Shown here piece by piece: positions 7,348 through 15,468 of a stretch of DNA of 38,463 bases. Position numbers and translations under genes: made by a program. The stretch comes from Gracilibacillus oryzae (GTDB lineage Bacteria; Bacillota; Bacilli; Bacillales; Amphibacillaceae). The first letter of the stretch is position 1. Each line of letters opens with the position of its first letter. The notes beneath the pieces were generated by a model that saw nothing but the letters and a program-made list of their open reading frames with translations, was not told the DNA's origin and did no database searches. The stretch covers positions 124,557 to 163,019 of the forward strand of contig NZ_ML762426.1 of NCBI RefSeq assembly GCF_009498735.1, in the 5' to 3' direction.

Positions 7348-7975
7348 ATGCTAGATAGCTACCCAATACTTTTTTTACATAGTTTTGAGTTTCCTGAAAT
7401 GGCGGGATACCATTATATTTGTCCACATTTCCGGGACCTGCGTTATATGCGGCCAAGGCTAAAGTTTTATTGCCATTATACTTGTCCAGCATTTGAGCTA
7501 AATACTTAGTACCGCCAAAAACATTTTCCTTTGGATCAAACGAATTGGTTACACCCAGGCCAGCTGCTGTTCCTGGCATTAACTGCATTAAACCTTGTGC
7601 ACCTGCATGGCTGACAGCTTGCTGATTGTAGCCTGATTCAGTTTGAATAACGGCATCAATTAATTTCTCATCAACATTAAAACGTTGGGCCGCTTCTTTG
7701 ATAATTTCTGTTATGCTGGCATCTTTCGCTACTGCTGTATCTGCTGGTAGGGTGTATGTTATATTATTGGCTGAATGTGGTATGGTTGACTGTAAAAAGT
7801 AAGAAGCAGGAATTGCCTGATTGGAAGAATAGTTTCCTGCCCCTGATTCTGCCATATTCATCATTAACTGTTGGAAAATAGAGCCGAATCCAGCACTTGT
7901 GCTTGATGGCTGTGTATTGGAAAAGTTAGACATTGCCTGCATTTGCATCACATGTTGAATGTATTGTATATTCAA
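7346..7975 (-). CDS. Lytic transglycosylase, SLT domain (CwlQ/YjbJ-like)
   Basis: A 209-residue protein. Residues 1-85 are low-complexity Gln/Ser/Asn-rich with no signal peptide. The SLT (family 1) transglycosylase domain spans about 88-207, with the catalytic Glu in IQTESGYN, then GAQGLMQLMPGTA and AYNAGPGNVDKY. Such enzymes cleave peptidoglycan between MurNAc and GlcNAc with anhydro-ring formation. Overall layout resembles B. subtilis CwlQ (YjbJ), which also lacks a classical signal. The start codon is TTG at 7975, supported by AGGAGG nine bases upstream. A promoter and two hairpins lie upstream (7991-8081). Confidence 0.87.
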   Translation of the reverse strand: MNIQYIQHVMQMQAMSNFSNTQPSSTSAGFGSIFQQLMMNMAESGAGNYSSNQAIPASYFLQSTIPHSANNITYTLPADTAVAKDASITEIIKEAAQRFNVDEKLIDAVIQTESGYNQQAVSHAGAQGLMQLMPGTAAGLGVTNSFDPKENVFGGTKYLAQMLDKYNGNKTLALAAYNAGPGNVDKYNGIPPFQETQNYVKKVLGSYLA

Positions 7976-7990
7976 AATTGCGTTCCTCCT

Positions 7991-8042
7991 ATTTCCGATA
8001 TAGGAAATATTGTCTGAAAATAGTGATTTTAAGACTATTTTC
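7991..8042 (-). other. Two hairpins in the transglycosylase 5' leader
   Basis: ATTTCC (7991-7996) pairs with GGAAAT (8003-8008) around GATATA, and GAAAATAGT (8016-8024) pairs perfectly with ACTATTTTC (8034-8042) around nine bases. Both lie between the likely promoter and the ribosome site of the minus-strand gene, so they would be in the mRNA leader. No known riboswitch class is recognised. They could equally be DNA operators. Confidence 0.45.
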
Positions 8043-8052
8043 TATACTATTA

Positions 8053-8081
8053 AATATACAATGATCCATCCAAACATGCAA
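8053..8081 (-). promoter_or_regulatory. Sigma-A promoter for the transglycosylase gene
   Basis: On the minus strand TTGCAT (8081-8076), 17 bases, TATATT (8058-8053). It lies just after the sspI stop codon and would give a leader of about 70 bases. Confidence 0.6.
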
Positions 8082-8093
8082 TGCCTTTATGAC

Positions 8094-8300
8094 TTATTGT
8101 ACCGCTTTTTCTAATGCATCCAGGACTTCATGCTTATCTTCTTCTGTGGCATTTTGCCAGTACAATTCAAATAACACGCCAAGGCCTGGCAGCATTTTTT
8201 CTTCACCGCTCTGGATCGCATCAACAATTGTTGCTTCCAGATCGTTTGCTGAATTTCCATGAATATTTGATTTAATTGCTTTTCTTAAGTTTAAGTTCAT
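8094..8300 (-). CDS. sspI: Small acid-soluble spore protein SspI
   Basis: A 68-residue minor small acid-soluble spore protein, the same family as B. subtilis SspI (71 residues), which is made in the forespore. Recognisable segments are [18 protein letters not shown] and [13 protein letters not shown]. The ATG at 8300 has GAGGTG upstream; the longer reading to 8399 is not used. Divergent from ysgA, as in B. subtilis. Upstream, ACATA, 17 bases, CAAACTA loosely resembles a sigma-G promoter. Its presence shows the organism forms endospores. Confidence 0.92.
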   Translation of the reverse strand: MNLNLRKAIKSNIHGNSANDLEATIVDAIQSGEEKMLPGLGVLFELYWQNATEEDKHEVLDALEKAVQ

Positions 8301-8399
8301 TTTTTTCACCTCATAATGACATGATTTTTTCATTATAGTTTGACCTTGAGAAGCAAATATATGTATGATAAAACTAATTAACAAACGAGGATGAAGCAA

Positions 8400-9146
8400 A
8401 TGATTACATCAGTGAAAAATGAAAAAGTAAAAGAATGGCGAAAGTTAAAACAGAAAAAGGAACGCGATCAAAAAGGTCAGTTTTTAATTGAGGGATTTCA
8501 TTTAATTGAAGAAGCGCATAATAGTGAATGGGAAATTGTAGAGGTCATTTATGAGGAAGACAAAGTGGATATTGGTGAATTAGCGCAATATGAACATTTC
8601 GGAGTGTCTGATAATGTGATGACAGCCATAACAGATACAAAAACACCGCAAGGAATTGTTGCAGTTGTCGAAAAAAAAATGATGACAAGTCATGTTGAAA
8701 AGAGAGCCTTATTAATTGACCGGGTTCAGGATCCCGGGAATGTCGGAACGATGATTCGAACAGCAGATGCTGCCGGATTTGACACGGTAATGTTAGGGAG
8801 AGGCACTGTCGATTTATATAATGAAAAAGTCATCCGTTCCACGCAAGGATCTTTGTTTCATTTGAATATCGTGGAAGTTGATTTAGCAGAAGAAATGGAG
8901 CATTTAAAAGCAGAAGGTATAACCGTCTGGTCGACTGGATTAGAGCAGGCGACTGGCTATCATGAATTAGCAGTACCAGAAAAAGTGGCCATTATTGTCG
9001 GTAATGAAGGCTCAGGAGTTGCGAAAGAGTTGATGGCAAAAGCAGATCAGAATGTACTGATTCCGATCTATGGCCAGGCAGAATCACTGAATGTCAGCAT
9101 TGCTGCAGCGATTTTGATGTATCATGTTGGAGGAAAAAGAGCATAA
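8400..9146 (+). CDS. ysgA: TrmH/SpoU family RNA 2'-O-methyltransferase YsgA
   Basis: A SPOUT-class methyltransferase that transfers methyl groups from SAM to rRNA ribose (23S rRNA in characterised relatives). An N-terminal substrate-binding domain ([25 protein letters not shown]) precedes the knotted SpoU domain with the three family motifs: [28 protein letters not shown] and [18 protein letters not shown]. The ATG at 8391 would abut the ribosome site, while the ATG at 8400 is nine bases from GAGG, so I use 8400 (248 residues). It is divergent from sspI and upstream of pheST as in B. subtilis. Confidence 0.92.
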   Translation: MITSVKNEKVKEWRKLKQKKERDQKGQFLIEGFHLIEEAHNSEWEIVEVIYEEDKVDIGELAQYEHFGVSDNVMTAITDTKTPQGIVAVVEKKMMTSHVEKRALLIDRVQDPGNVGTMIRTADAAGFDTVMLGRGTVDLYNEKVIRSTQGSLFHLNIVEVDLAEEMEHLKAEGITVWSTGLEQATGYHELAVPEKVAIIVGNEGSGVAKELMAKADQNVLIPIYGQAESLNVSIAAAILMYHVGGKRA

Positions 9147-9161
9147 TTTACATAATAGGAC

Positions 9162-9190
9162 TTGCAACCTTTCGTTCGATTCATTATACT
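9162..9190 (+). promoter_or_regulatory. Sigma-A promoter for pheST
   Basis: TTGCAA (9162-9167), 17 bases, TATACT (9185-9190). Transcription would begin near 9197, just before the T-box leader. Confidence 0.75.
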
Positions 9191-9199
9191 ATATGAAGT

Positions 9200-9467
9200 A
9201 AAACTTGATATAAGGCTGAGAAAGAGCTAGTAAATAGGCGAATCATCGTTTTAAGGGAAGAAACACCACCTGACTGAAAGTGTTTCTAACGATCACCTGT
9301 TGAATTTCACTCTGGAGCTGACACTTGGACCTTCGCTTAAGAAGTAAAGGTGTTCCGGAATTTTCCGTTATCAAAAACCGAGTGGATACAGCAGAAGCTG
9401 TGTCAACAAGGGTGGTACCGCGATACATACAAGTCTCGTCCCTTTTTTAGGGGTGGGGCTTTTTTTA
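9200..9467 (+). promoter_or_regulatory. T-box leader (tRNA-Phe responsive) of pheST
   Basis: The T-box sequence AAGGGTGGTACCGCG is at 9408-9422. It is followed by an intrinsic terminator (stem about 9434-9444 with 9449-9459, then eight T to 9467). Stem I begins with the usual AGAAAGAG and an AGTA bulge. The likely specifier codon is TTC (Phe) at 9306-9308, followed by A and then CTCTGGAGC, as in other pheS leaders. Uncharged tRNA-Phe pairs with the specifier and the T-box bulge to form the antiterminator and allow pheST expression. The specifier position is assigned by eye. Confidence 0.92.
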
Positions 9468-9490
9468 TTATTCAAAAGGAGGTCTCATTG

Positions 9491-10525
9491 ATGAAAGAAC
9501 AATTACAAGCATTAGAACAAGAAGCACTGGCAAAAGTAGAAGCTGCTTCGACACTTCAGGAACTGCAAGATGTTAGAGTTGCTTATTTAGGAAAAAAAGG
9601 CCCGATCACAGAGGTTTTACGAGGAATGGGTAAATTATCGGCAGAGGAACGTCCGGTAATTGGTGAACTTGCCAATACGGTGAGAGGAAATATTGCCAAT
9701 GCGATTGATGAGAAGAAAGCAGGAATTGAAGCAGAGCAATTGGAGAAACAGTTAGCAGAAGAACAGATTGATGTCACATTACCTGGCCGTCCTGTTGCGG
9801 TAGGTGGACCACACTTATTAACAAGTATTGTGGAAGAAATTGAGGATTTATTTATTGGGTTAGGCTTTGAAATAAAAGAAGGTCCTGAGGTAGAGACAGA
9901 TTATTACAATTTTGAAGCATTGAACTTGCCAAAAGGTCACCCGGCACGAGATATGCAGGATTCTTTTTACATTACAGAAGAGCTTTTATTGCGTACACAC
10001 ACTTCACCTGTTCAGGCACGTACGATGAATGCACTTGAAGACAAACGTCCTGTGAAAATGATTTGCCCAGGAAAAGTGTACCGTCGTGATACGGATGATG
10101 CGACACACTCACACCAGTTTACCCAAATTGAAGGACTTTATGTTGATAAAAATGTGCGCATGAGTGATTTGAAAGGTGTGCTTGACCGTTTTGCAAAGCA
10201 GATGTTTGGTGAAGATCGCGAAATCCGCCTGCGCCCAAGCTTTTTCCCATTTACAGAGCCGTCTGTTGAGATGGATATTTCCTGTAAAGTATGTAATGGC
10301 AAAGGCTGCAGTGTTTGTAAAGGAACTGGCTGGATTGAAATTCTTGGAGCAGGAATGGTACACCCACGAGTATTAGAGATGGCTGGTTATGATCCGAAAG
10401 AATACAGCGGTTTTGCGTTCGGAATGGGTCCAGAACGAATTGCGATGTTGAAATATGGTGTGGATGATATTCGCCATTTCTATACAAATGATTTGCGTTT
10501 CTTAAAGCAATATCATCAAGCATAA
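9491..10525 (+). CDS. pheS: Phenylalanine-tRNA ligase alpha subunit
   Basis: The catalytic subunit of the alpha2-beta2 phenylalanyl-tRNA synthetase, which charges tRNA-Phe; 344 residues, the standard length. An N-terminal coiled coil (about 1-85) precedes the class II core: [12 protein letters not shown] (motif region 1), [28 protein letters not shown] (motif 2) and [17 protein letters not shown] (motif 3). ATG 9491 is supported by AAAGGAGG; a reading from 9350 would run through the T-box and is rejected. A 15-base gap separates it from pheT. Confidence 0.98.
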   Translation: MKEQLQALEQEALAKVEAASTLQELQDVRVAYLGKKGPITEVLRGMGKLSAEERPVIGELANTVRGNIANAIDEKKAGIEAEQLEKQLAEEQIDVTLPGRPVAVGGPHLLTSIVEEIEDLFIGLGFEIKEGPEVETDYYNFEALNLPKGHPARDMQDSFYITEELLLRTHTSPVQARTMNALEDKRPVKMICPGKVYRRDTDDATHSHQFTQIEGLYVDKNVRMSDLKGVLDRFAKQMFGEDREIRLRPSFFPFTEPSVEMDISCKVCNGKGCSVCKGTGWIEILGAGMVHPRVLEMAGYDPKEYSGFAFGMGPERIAMLKYGVDDIRHFYTNDLRFLKQYHQA

Positions 10526-10540
10526 GGAGGAGTTGAAAGA

Positions 10541-12967
10541 ATGTTTGTTTCATTAAATTGGTTAAAAAATTATGTCGATATCGATCAGTTAACACCAGAA
10601 GATCTGGCAGAACGGATTACAAAATCAGGGATCGAAGTGGAAGGGATCGAACGCTTTGCGCAAGCCAGCACCAATGTAGTTGTCGGATATGTGGAAAGCT
10701 GTGAAAAACACCCAGATGCTGATAAATTAAATTTATGCCAGGTGAATGTTGGGGAAGAAACATTGCAGATTGTCTGTGGTGCACCGAACATTGCCGAAGG
10801 GCAAAAAGTGGCTGTAGCAAAGCCGGGTGCTGTGCTGCCAGGAAATTTTAAAATAAAAAAAGCAAAATTACGCGGAGTAGAATCCAATGGTATGATTTGT
10901 TCATTGCAGGAGCTCGGTGTGGAGGAAAAGTATGTTCCAAAAGAATATGCAACTGGAATTTTTGTTTTTCCTGAAGATACGGAAGTTGGGGCAGACGCAA
11001 CAGATGTATTAAACTTGGATTACATTATCATTGAGCTTGGTTTAACACCAAACCGTTCCGATGCATTAAGTATGTTAGGTGTGGCTTATGAAGTTGCAGC
11101 AATCTTGGATGTGCCAATCCGCCTGCCGCAAACATCATTAAGACACTCAGATGAAGTGGCAGAAGATCATGTTTCCGTAAGAGTGGAAGCTCCGGAAGTA
11201 AATCCATATTATGGTGCCTTAGTTGTACGGGATGTGAAAGTCGGCCCAGCGCCATTATGGATGCGTAATTACTTGATGGCTGCAGGAATTCGTCCAATTA
11301 ATAATGTTGTAGATATTACCAATTATGTTTTATTAGAATATGGCCAGCCATTACATGCATTTGATTATGATAAATTCGGTAGCAATGAAGTGGTTGTCCG
11401 TAAAGCAAGTGAAGGCGAAAAAATTGTGACATTGGATGATGTTGAAAGAACATTATCTGCTGAGCATTTAGTGATTACAAACGGCAAAGAGCCTGTGGCA
11501 CTTGCGGGTGTGATGGGTGGAGCAGATTCTGAAGTTTCTGATACAACGACAAATGTATTGTTAGAAGCGGCATACTTTGACGGACAAACGGTTAGAAAAG
11601 CATCGAAAGCATTTGACCTTCGCAGTGAAGCATCAAATCGTTTTGAAAAAGGGGTAGACCCGAATCGTGTACGTGAAGCAGGAGTCCGTGCTTGCCAATT
11701 GTTAAGCGAATATGCTGGAGCAACTGTTTTGTCAGGTGTTGTAGAATTTGACCAGATGGATTATTCTGAGAAAAAAGTAACGATCTGGACAGATAAAATT
11801 AATGATCGTCTGGGAACATCGATTTCCAGTGACGAGATTGCTGATATCTTACGCAAATTGCATTTCAATTTTGAACAAGATGGCGAAACATTTGTTGTAT
11901 CAGCACCAACACGCCGTCAGGATATCGTTATTTTTGAAGATATGGTCGAGGAAGTTGCGCGCATTTACGGTTATGATAATTTGCCATTTACCCTGCCACA
12001 GGGAGGAACACAGGCAGGCGGCTTGACGAAAGCACAAGAATTAAAACGCCATGTCAAGCGTTTCTTGGAGGGTGCAGGATTGTCTGAGACTGTTACCTAC
12101 TCTTTAACAAGTAAAGAACGTGCGGAACAGTTTGTCAGCCCAGAGGTAAAAGAGGCGACAGTATCAACTGTATCACTTGCAATGCCGATGAGTGAAGAGC
12201 ACAGCACATTGCGTGTGAGTATTTTACCAGAAATGCTTACATCAGCAGCATATAACTTAGCCCGTAAACAGGCTGATGTAGCTTATTATGAGCTTGGAAG
12301 CATTTTTATTACCGATGAAGAAAAAGTAACCAGACAGCCTGAAGAAAAATTACGCCTTGCTGGAGCATTAACTGGACAGTGGCTGACACATCCCTGGCAG
12401 CAAGAGAAAAAGCCAGTTGATTTCTTTGTCGCAAAAGGTATTCTTGAAGCATTGTTTGCATCACTCAAAGTGGATGTTACTTATAAACAAGCGAAAATTG
12501 ACAACATGCACCCAGGCCGTACAGCGCAAATCTTTGTCGGCGACCGTAAGATTGGTTTTGTCGGCCAGGTTCACCCGGCAACACAGAAAGCATATGGCTT
12601 GAAAGAGACGTATGTCTTTGATGTCGACTTTGATTATTTATTGGAGATCCATCATAATGAACCAAGCTTTGCCGTGATTCCGCGTTTCCCAAGTGTATCG
12701 CGTGATATTGCCTTAGTTGTTGATGAAACAGTGCCAGCAGGAGCTGTTCAGGCAGTAATTGCTGAAGCAGGTGGCGACCTAGTCAAAGACATTCAAGTAT
12801 TTGATGTCTATCAAGGCGAGCATTTGGAAGCAGGCAAAAAATCGATCGCCTTCAGCTTGTTCTATCAAGATCCAGAACGAACGCTGACAGATGAAGAAGT
12901 AGAAGCATCCTATCAGGCGATTTTAGCAGAAGTAGCGAAGCATTTTGGTGCGGAGTTAAGAGGATAA
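10541..12967 (+). CDS. pheT: Phenylalanine-tRNA ligase beta subunit
   Basis: An 808-residue beta subunit of phenylalanyl-tRNA synthetase, normal length. Visible parts in order: the EMAP/OB-type tRNA-binding domain (about 40-150, with HPDADKLNLC), the B3/B4 editing domain with RPINNVVDITNYV and GQPLHAFD, the B5 domain (KASNRFEKGVDP region), the catalytic-like core, and the C-terminal anticodon-binding FDX-ACB domain with PRFPSVSRDIALVV. AGGAGGAG precedes the ATG. Co-transcribed with pheS under the T-box, and closed by a terminator eight bases after the stop. Confidence 0.97.
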   Translation: MFVSLNWLKNYVDIDQLTPEDLAERITKSGIEVEGIERFAQASTNVVVGYVESCEKHPDADKLNLCQVNVGEETLQIVCGAPNIAEGQKVAVAKPGAVLPGNFKIKKAKLRGVESNGMICSLQELGVEEKYVPKEYATGIFVFPEDTEVGADATDVLNLDYIIIELGLTPNRSDALSMLGVAYEVAAILDVPIRLPQTSLRHSDEVAEDHVSVRVEAPEVNPYYGALVVRDVKVGPAPLWMRNYLMAAGIRPINNVVDITNYVLLEYGQPLHAFDYDKFGSNEVVVRKASEGEKIVTLDDVERTLSAEHLVITNGKEPVALAGVMGGADSEVSDTTTNVLLEAAYFDGQTVRKASKAFDLRSEASNRFEKGVDPNRVREAGVRACQLLSEYAGATVLSGVVEFDQMDYSEKKVTIWTDKINDRLGTSISSDEIADILRKLHFNFEQDGETFVVSAPTRRQDIVIFEDMVEEVARIYGYDNLPFTLPQGGTQAGGLTKAQELKRHVKRFLEGAGLSETVTYSLTSKERAEQFVSPEVKEATVSTVSLAMPMSEEHSTLRVSILPEMLTSAAYNLARKQADVAYYELGSIFITDEEKVTRQPEEKLRLAGALTGQWLTHPWQQEKKPVDFFVAKGILEALFASLKVDVTYKQAKIDNMHPGRTAQIFVGDRKIGFVGQVHPATQKAYGLKETYVFDVDFDYLLEIHHNEPSFAVIPRFPSVSRDIALVVDETVPAGAVQAVIAEAGGDLVKDIQVFDVYQGEHLEAGKKSIAFSLFYQDPERTLTDEEVEASYQAILAEVAKHFGAELRG

Positions 12968-12974
12968 AAGGGAA

Positions 12975-13009
12975 GGAGCTGTATCCGGGAGGATGCAGTT
13001 CTTTTTTTT
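12975..13009 (+). terminator. Rho-independent terminator after pheT
   Basis: A roughly 11-bp stem (12976-12986 with 12991-13001, including G-U pairs), loop GGGA, followed by eight T. Confidence 0.88.
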
Positions 13010-13031
13010 ATGGAAAGGCAATGGAATTGTA

Positions 13032-13422
13032 GCAAGAAGAGAACGGGAAGTCGCAAGAAGAGAACGGGAAGTCGCAAGAAAAGAGCAGGAGTCAAGAAAA
13101 GAGCGGGAAGTCGCAAGAAGGGAGCGGGAAGTCGCAAGAAGAGAGCGGGAAGTCGCAAGAAGAGAACGGAAGTCGCAAGAAGAGAACGGAAGTCGCAAGA
13201 AGAGAACGGGAAGTCGCAAGAAGAAAGCGGGAAGTCGCAAGAAAAGAGCAGGAGTCGCAAGAAGAAAGCGGGAAGTCGCAAGAAGAGAACGGGAAGTCGC
13301 AAGAAGAGAACAGGAAGTCGCAAGAAGGGAGCGGGAGTCGCAAGAAGAAAGCGGGAAGTCGCAAGAAAAGAGCGGGAAGTCGCAAGAAGAAAGCGGGAAG
13401 TCGCAAGAAGAGAGCAAGAAGC
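13032..13422. repeat. 21-bp tandem repeat array (about 18.5 units)
   Basis: The unit on the plus strand is GCAAGAAGAGAACGGGAAGT plus C. Eighteen consecutive units start at 13032, 13053, 13074, 13094, 13113, 13134, 13155, 13175, 13195, 13216, 13237, 13257, 13278, 13299, 13320, 13340, 13361 and 13382, and a degraded half unit follows at 13403. Twelve units are exactly 21 bp and six are 19-20 bp. Variation is confined to the A/G stretch (AGAGAAC, AAAGC, GGAGC). The plus strand is about 85% purine. Because 21 is divisible by three, several frames stay open on both strands, but single-base indels between units break any one frame, so I regard it as noncoding. It fills the gap between converging pheT and rnhC. 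Confidence 0.95.
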
Positions 13423-13436
13423 GGAAAAAAGAGATA

Positions 13437-13462
13437 GAAAAAGAGCCCAATAATGAGCTCTT
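13437..13462 (-). terminator. Terminator after rnhC
   Basis: On the minus strand AAGAGC (13462-13457) pairs with GCTCTT (13446-13441) around ten bases, and is followed by a T run (A run on the plus strand at 13437-13442). It separates rnhC from the repeat array. Confidence 0.7.
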
Positions 13463-13463
13463 C

Positions 13464-14402
13464 CTATTTCACATATTTCATCGCTTTATCGGTATTGGCA
13501 AAATGCATTTTCGCAGCTTCATTCAAGGCATCTATGCCATTTTTTTTGATCAAATAGCCTGCTGTCTCGTCAACCCTCGATGAAGCACCCTTTGGAATGG
13601 TGACACCAAATCGCTTAGATAATGCGTCCATCTCTTTCACAAATTTTGCTCGTGCAATAATGGAGGCTGCTGCTACTGATGTAGAATAACTTTCTGCTTT
13701 TGTCATAAAAAAGGTGTTCTGGCGCAATTTCGCACCTTCTGTACCAATATATTTCATATAAACAGACGGCTGGCAAAATTGATCAATTAAGACAGGCTGC
13801 TCTTCACCAATTTTTGCAACAAGTTTCTCGATTGCATGATGGTGCATCATTGCCTTCATCTTGCCTTGATTCCAGCCTTTTTTCTGTAACCTGTTATATT
13901 TGGCATTATCCATCGTCAGCAATGTATAAGGAATCTTAGCCTGTACCAGTTCTTTCGCTAACACTCCAATCCGGTCATCTGTCAATGCTTTCGAATCAGT
14001 GATCCCTAATTCTTTCAAAATATCAATTTTCTCTTCCGATACATACACAGCACTGACTGTAATCGGTCCAAAATAATCGCCAGTTCCTGCTTCATCTGTC
14101 CCGATATGTCCACTTGTAAAAATACCGCTCGGCGGGGCGAATTGATGCTCATTAACAGTTGGCTTCTTTTTATTCGATGCAGTGGCAGTTCCGCCCCCGC
14201 CCAGTTTCGCCCATTTATTTGCTTCACCTTGAGCATTTTGTCCTTGAAACATTACCTTGCCTGATGCATATGCTGTTATCGTTGTTCCATTAACTTTCGC
14301 TAAAAACAAAGCATTTTGCGGTTTGCTGACAATTGCGTCAAGATAATGCTCTTTTACAGAGGCCAAATCGCCCTTTTTTAATTGAAGTACTACATTTGAC
14401 AA
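13464..14402 (-). CDS. rnhC: Ribonuclease HIII
   Basis: A 312-residue RNase HIII that cuts the RNA strand of RNA-DNA hybrids. The first about 85 residues form the TBP-like substrate-binding domain typical of HIII (KKGDLASVKEHY), followed by a basic linker and the RNase H2-like core with GTDEAGTGDYFGP, the catalytic Asp-Glu pair. Further acidic residues follow at DSKALTDD and in the LIDQF segment. The start is TTG at 14402, with AAGGAG eight bases upstream. Divergent from zapA, as in B. subtilis. Confidence 0.95.
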   Translation of the reverse strand: MSNVVLQLKKGDLASVKEHYLDAIVSKPQNALFLAKVNGTTITAYASGKVMFQGQNAQGEANKWAKLGGGGTATASNKKKPTVNEHQFAPPSGIFTSGHIGTDEAGTGDYFGPITVSAVYVSEEKIDILKELGITDSKALTDDRIGVLAKELVQAKIPYTLLTMDNAKYNRLQKKGWNQGKMKAMMHHHAIEKLVAKIGEEQPVLIDQFCQPSVYMKYIGTEGAKLRQNTFFMTKAESYSTSVAAASIIARAKFVKEMDALSKRFGVTIPKGASSRVDETAGYLIKKNGIDALNEAAKMHFANTDKAMKYVK

Positions 14403-14573
14403 AAATATCGCTCCTTCTATTCAACTACCATATAGTATATCAAAGTTGATCTTATCAGAATAGTTTTCTAATTGGCCTGTTCATGTTAATATTAATTTTA
14501 AGGTTTTACTAGGTTATACCACTTAATAGTAGTATAATCAGATAAGTGAATAGAAATTGTAGGGGGTATCAAG

Positions 14574-14834
14574 GTGACCCAACCGAAAAAATCACGTACT
14601 ACCGTTAATATATATGGAAGATCTTATAAAGTTGTAGGAGAAGAAACGGAAGATCATGTTAAATTAATTGCAAACATGGTTGATGAGAAAATGCATGAAA
14701 TTCATCAGGTTAATAAATCGCTGGACACAACCAGCTTAGCCGTATTAACAGCGGTTAATAAAATGAATGATTACATAAAATTAAAAGAAGATTTCGAAGT
14801 ACTGCAAAATCTTCTGGAGGAGAAAGAGGAATAA
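14574..14834 (+). CDS. zapA: Cell division protein ZapA
   Basis: An 86-residue FtsZ-associated protein that bundles FtsZ filaments and supports Z-ring assembly. The N-terminal head (TTVNIYGRSYKVVGEE) and the ISY-type stretch EDHVKLIANMVDEKM are followed by a C-terminal coiled coil ending in EEKEE. The start is GTG at 14574, seven bases after AGGGGG. A -10 TATAAT lies at 14533-14538 without a clear -35. It is the first gene of zapA-cvpA-polX-mutS2-yshE, conserved in Bacillus. Confidence 0.93.
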   Translation: MTQPKKSRTTVNIYGRSYKVVGEETEDHVKLIANMVDEKMHEIHQVNKSLDTTSLAVLTAVNKMNDYIKLKEDFEVLQNLLEEKEE

Positions 14835-14841
14835 AATTGTC

Positions 14842-15387
14842 ATGGTAACTTTAGTTATTTTGTTTTTTCTTGTAATTGGTTTTTTTGTTGGATTACGAAG
14901 GGGATTAATTCTGCAAGTGCTCCATTTAACAAGCTTTATTATCGCATTTATCGTTGCAGCACTCTATTATGATAAGATTGCACCACATCTGGAAATGTGG
15001 ATTCCATATCCTCAGCTTTCTGATGACACTCCCTGGGCTATCTTCTTAGATACACTGCCACTCGAAGCAGCATATTATAATGCAATCGCATTCGGTGCCT
15101 TATTTTTTGTCACAAAAATTATATTGCAGATTATTGCAACAATGTTGGATTTTGTAGCAAACCTGCCACTGTTAGGTATTGTAAACAGCATACTTGGTGC
15201 TGTGTTTGGCTTTATTGAAAACTACTTAATTATTTTCGTTATTCTATACATTATTGCACTTGCACCAGTTCCGCAGATTCAGGAATGGCTGGATCATTCT
15301 TCATTAGCTACATTTATTGTTGATCAGACACCAGTATTGTCCGAAAAGCTGAAAGAAATTTGGTTTACGAATGACCCGACTGTGTAA
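14842..15387 (+). CDS. CvpA family membrane protein YshB
   Basis: A 181-residue membrane protein of the CvpA/colicin V production family, with about four hydrophobic segments (near 1-20, 27-45, 75-100 and 110-142). The family pattern is visible: an N-terminal FLVIGFFVGLRRGLILQ, and LLGIVNSILGAVFGFIENY in the C-terminal half. It starts seven bases after zapA and shares the Bacillus order zapA-yshB-polX. The function in Firmicutes is not settled. Confidence 0.88.
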   Translation: MVTLVILFFLVIGFFVGLRRGLILQVLHLTSFIIAFIVAALYYDKIAPHLEMWIPYPQLSDDTPWAIFLDTLPLEAAYYNAIAFGALFFVTKIILQIIATMLDFVANLPLLGIVNSILGAVFGFIENYLIIFVILYIIALAPVPQIQEWLDHSSLATFIVDQTPVLSEKLKEIWFTNDPTV

Positions 15388-15403
15388 GACGAATACTTAA
15401 AGA

Positions 15404-15440
15404 AGATACCCTTGCCACCGAGAAATCTGCAAGGGTATTT
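15404..15440 (+). other. Stable hairpin between cvpA and polX
   Basis: ATACCCTTGC (15406-15415) pairs perfectly with GCAAGGGTAT (15429-15438), and two flanking pairs extend it. The loop is 13 bases. Only three T follow, so it is not a standard terminator. It could be an mRNA processing or stability element or a partial attenuator within the operon. Confidence 0.6.
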
Positions 15441-15468
15441 GCACGCGAAAGGGGATTTATCATTTATC

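Noticed and set aside
13032-13422. CRISPR array
   Set aside because: Units are directly adjacent with no unique spacers, and no cas genes are present.
12993-13583. Long open frames on both strands across the 21-bp repeats (Arg/Glu-rich on plus, Leu/Ser/Phe-rich on minus)
   Set aside because: The 21-base period keeps several frames open at once. The plus frame starts inside the pheT terminator and runs into rnhC antisense, and indels between units break any single frame.
15412-15468. Upstream TTG start for PolX
   Set aside because: It lies in the stem of a hairpin, lacks a ribosome site, and adds residues absent from the family.
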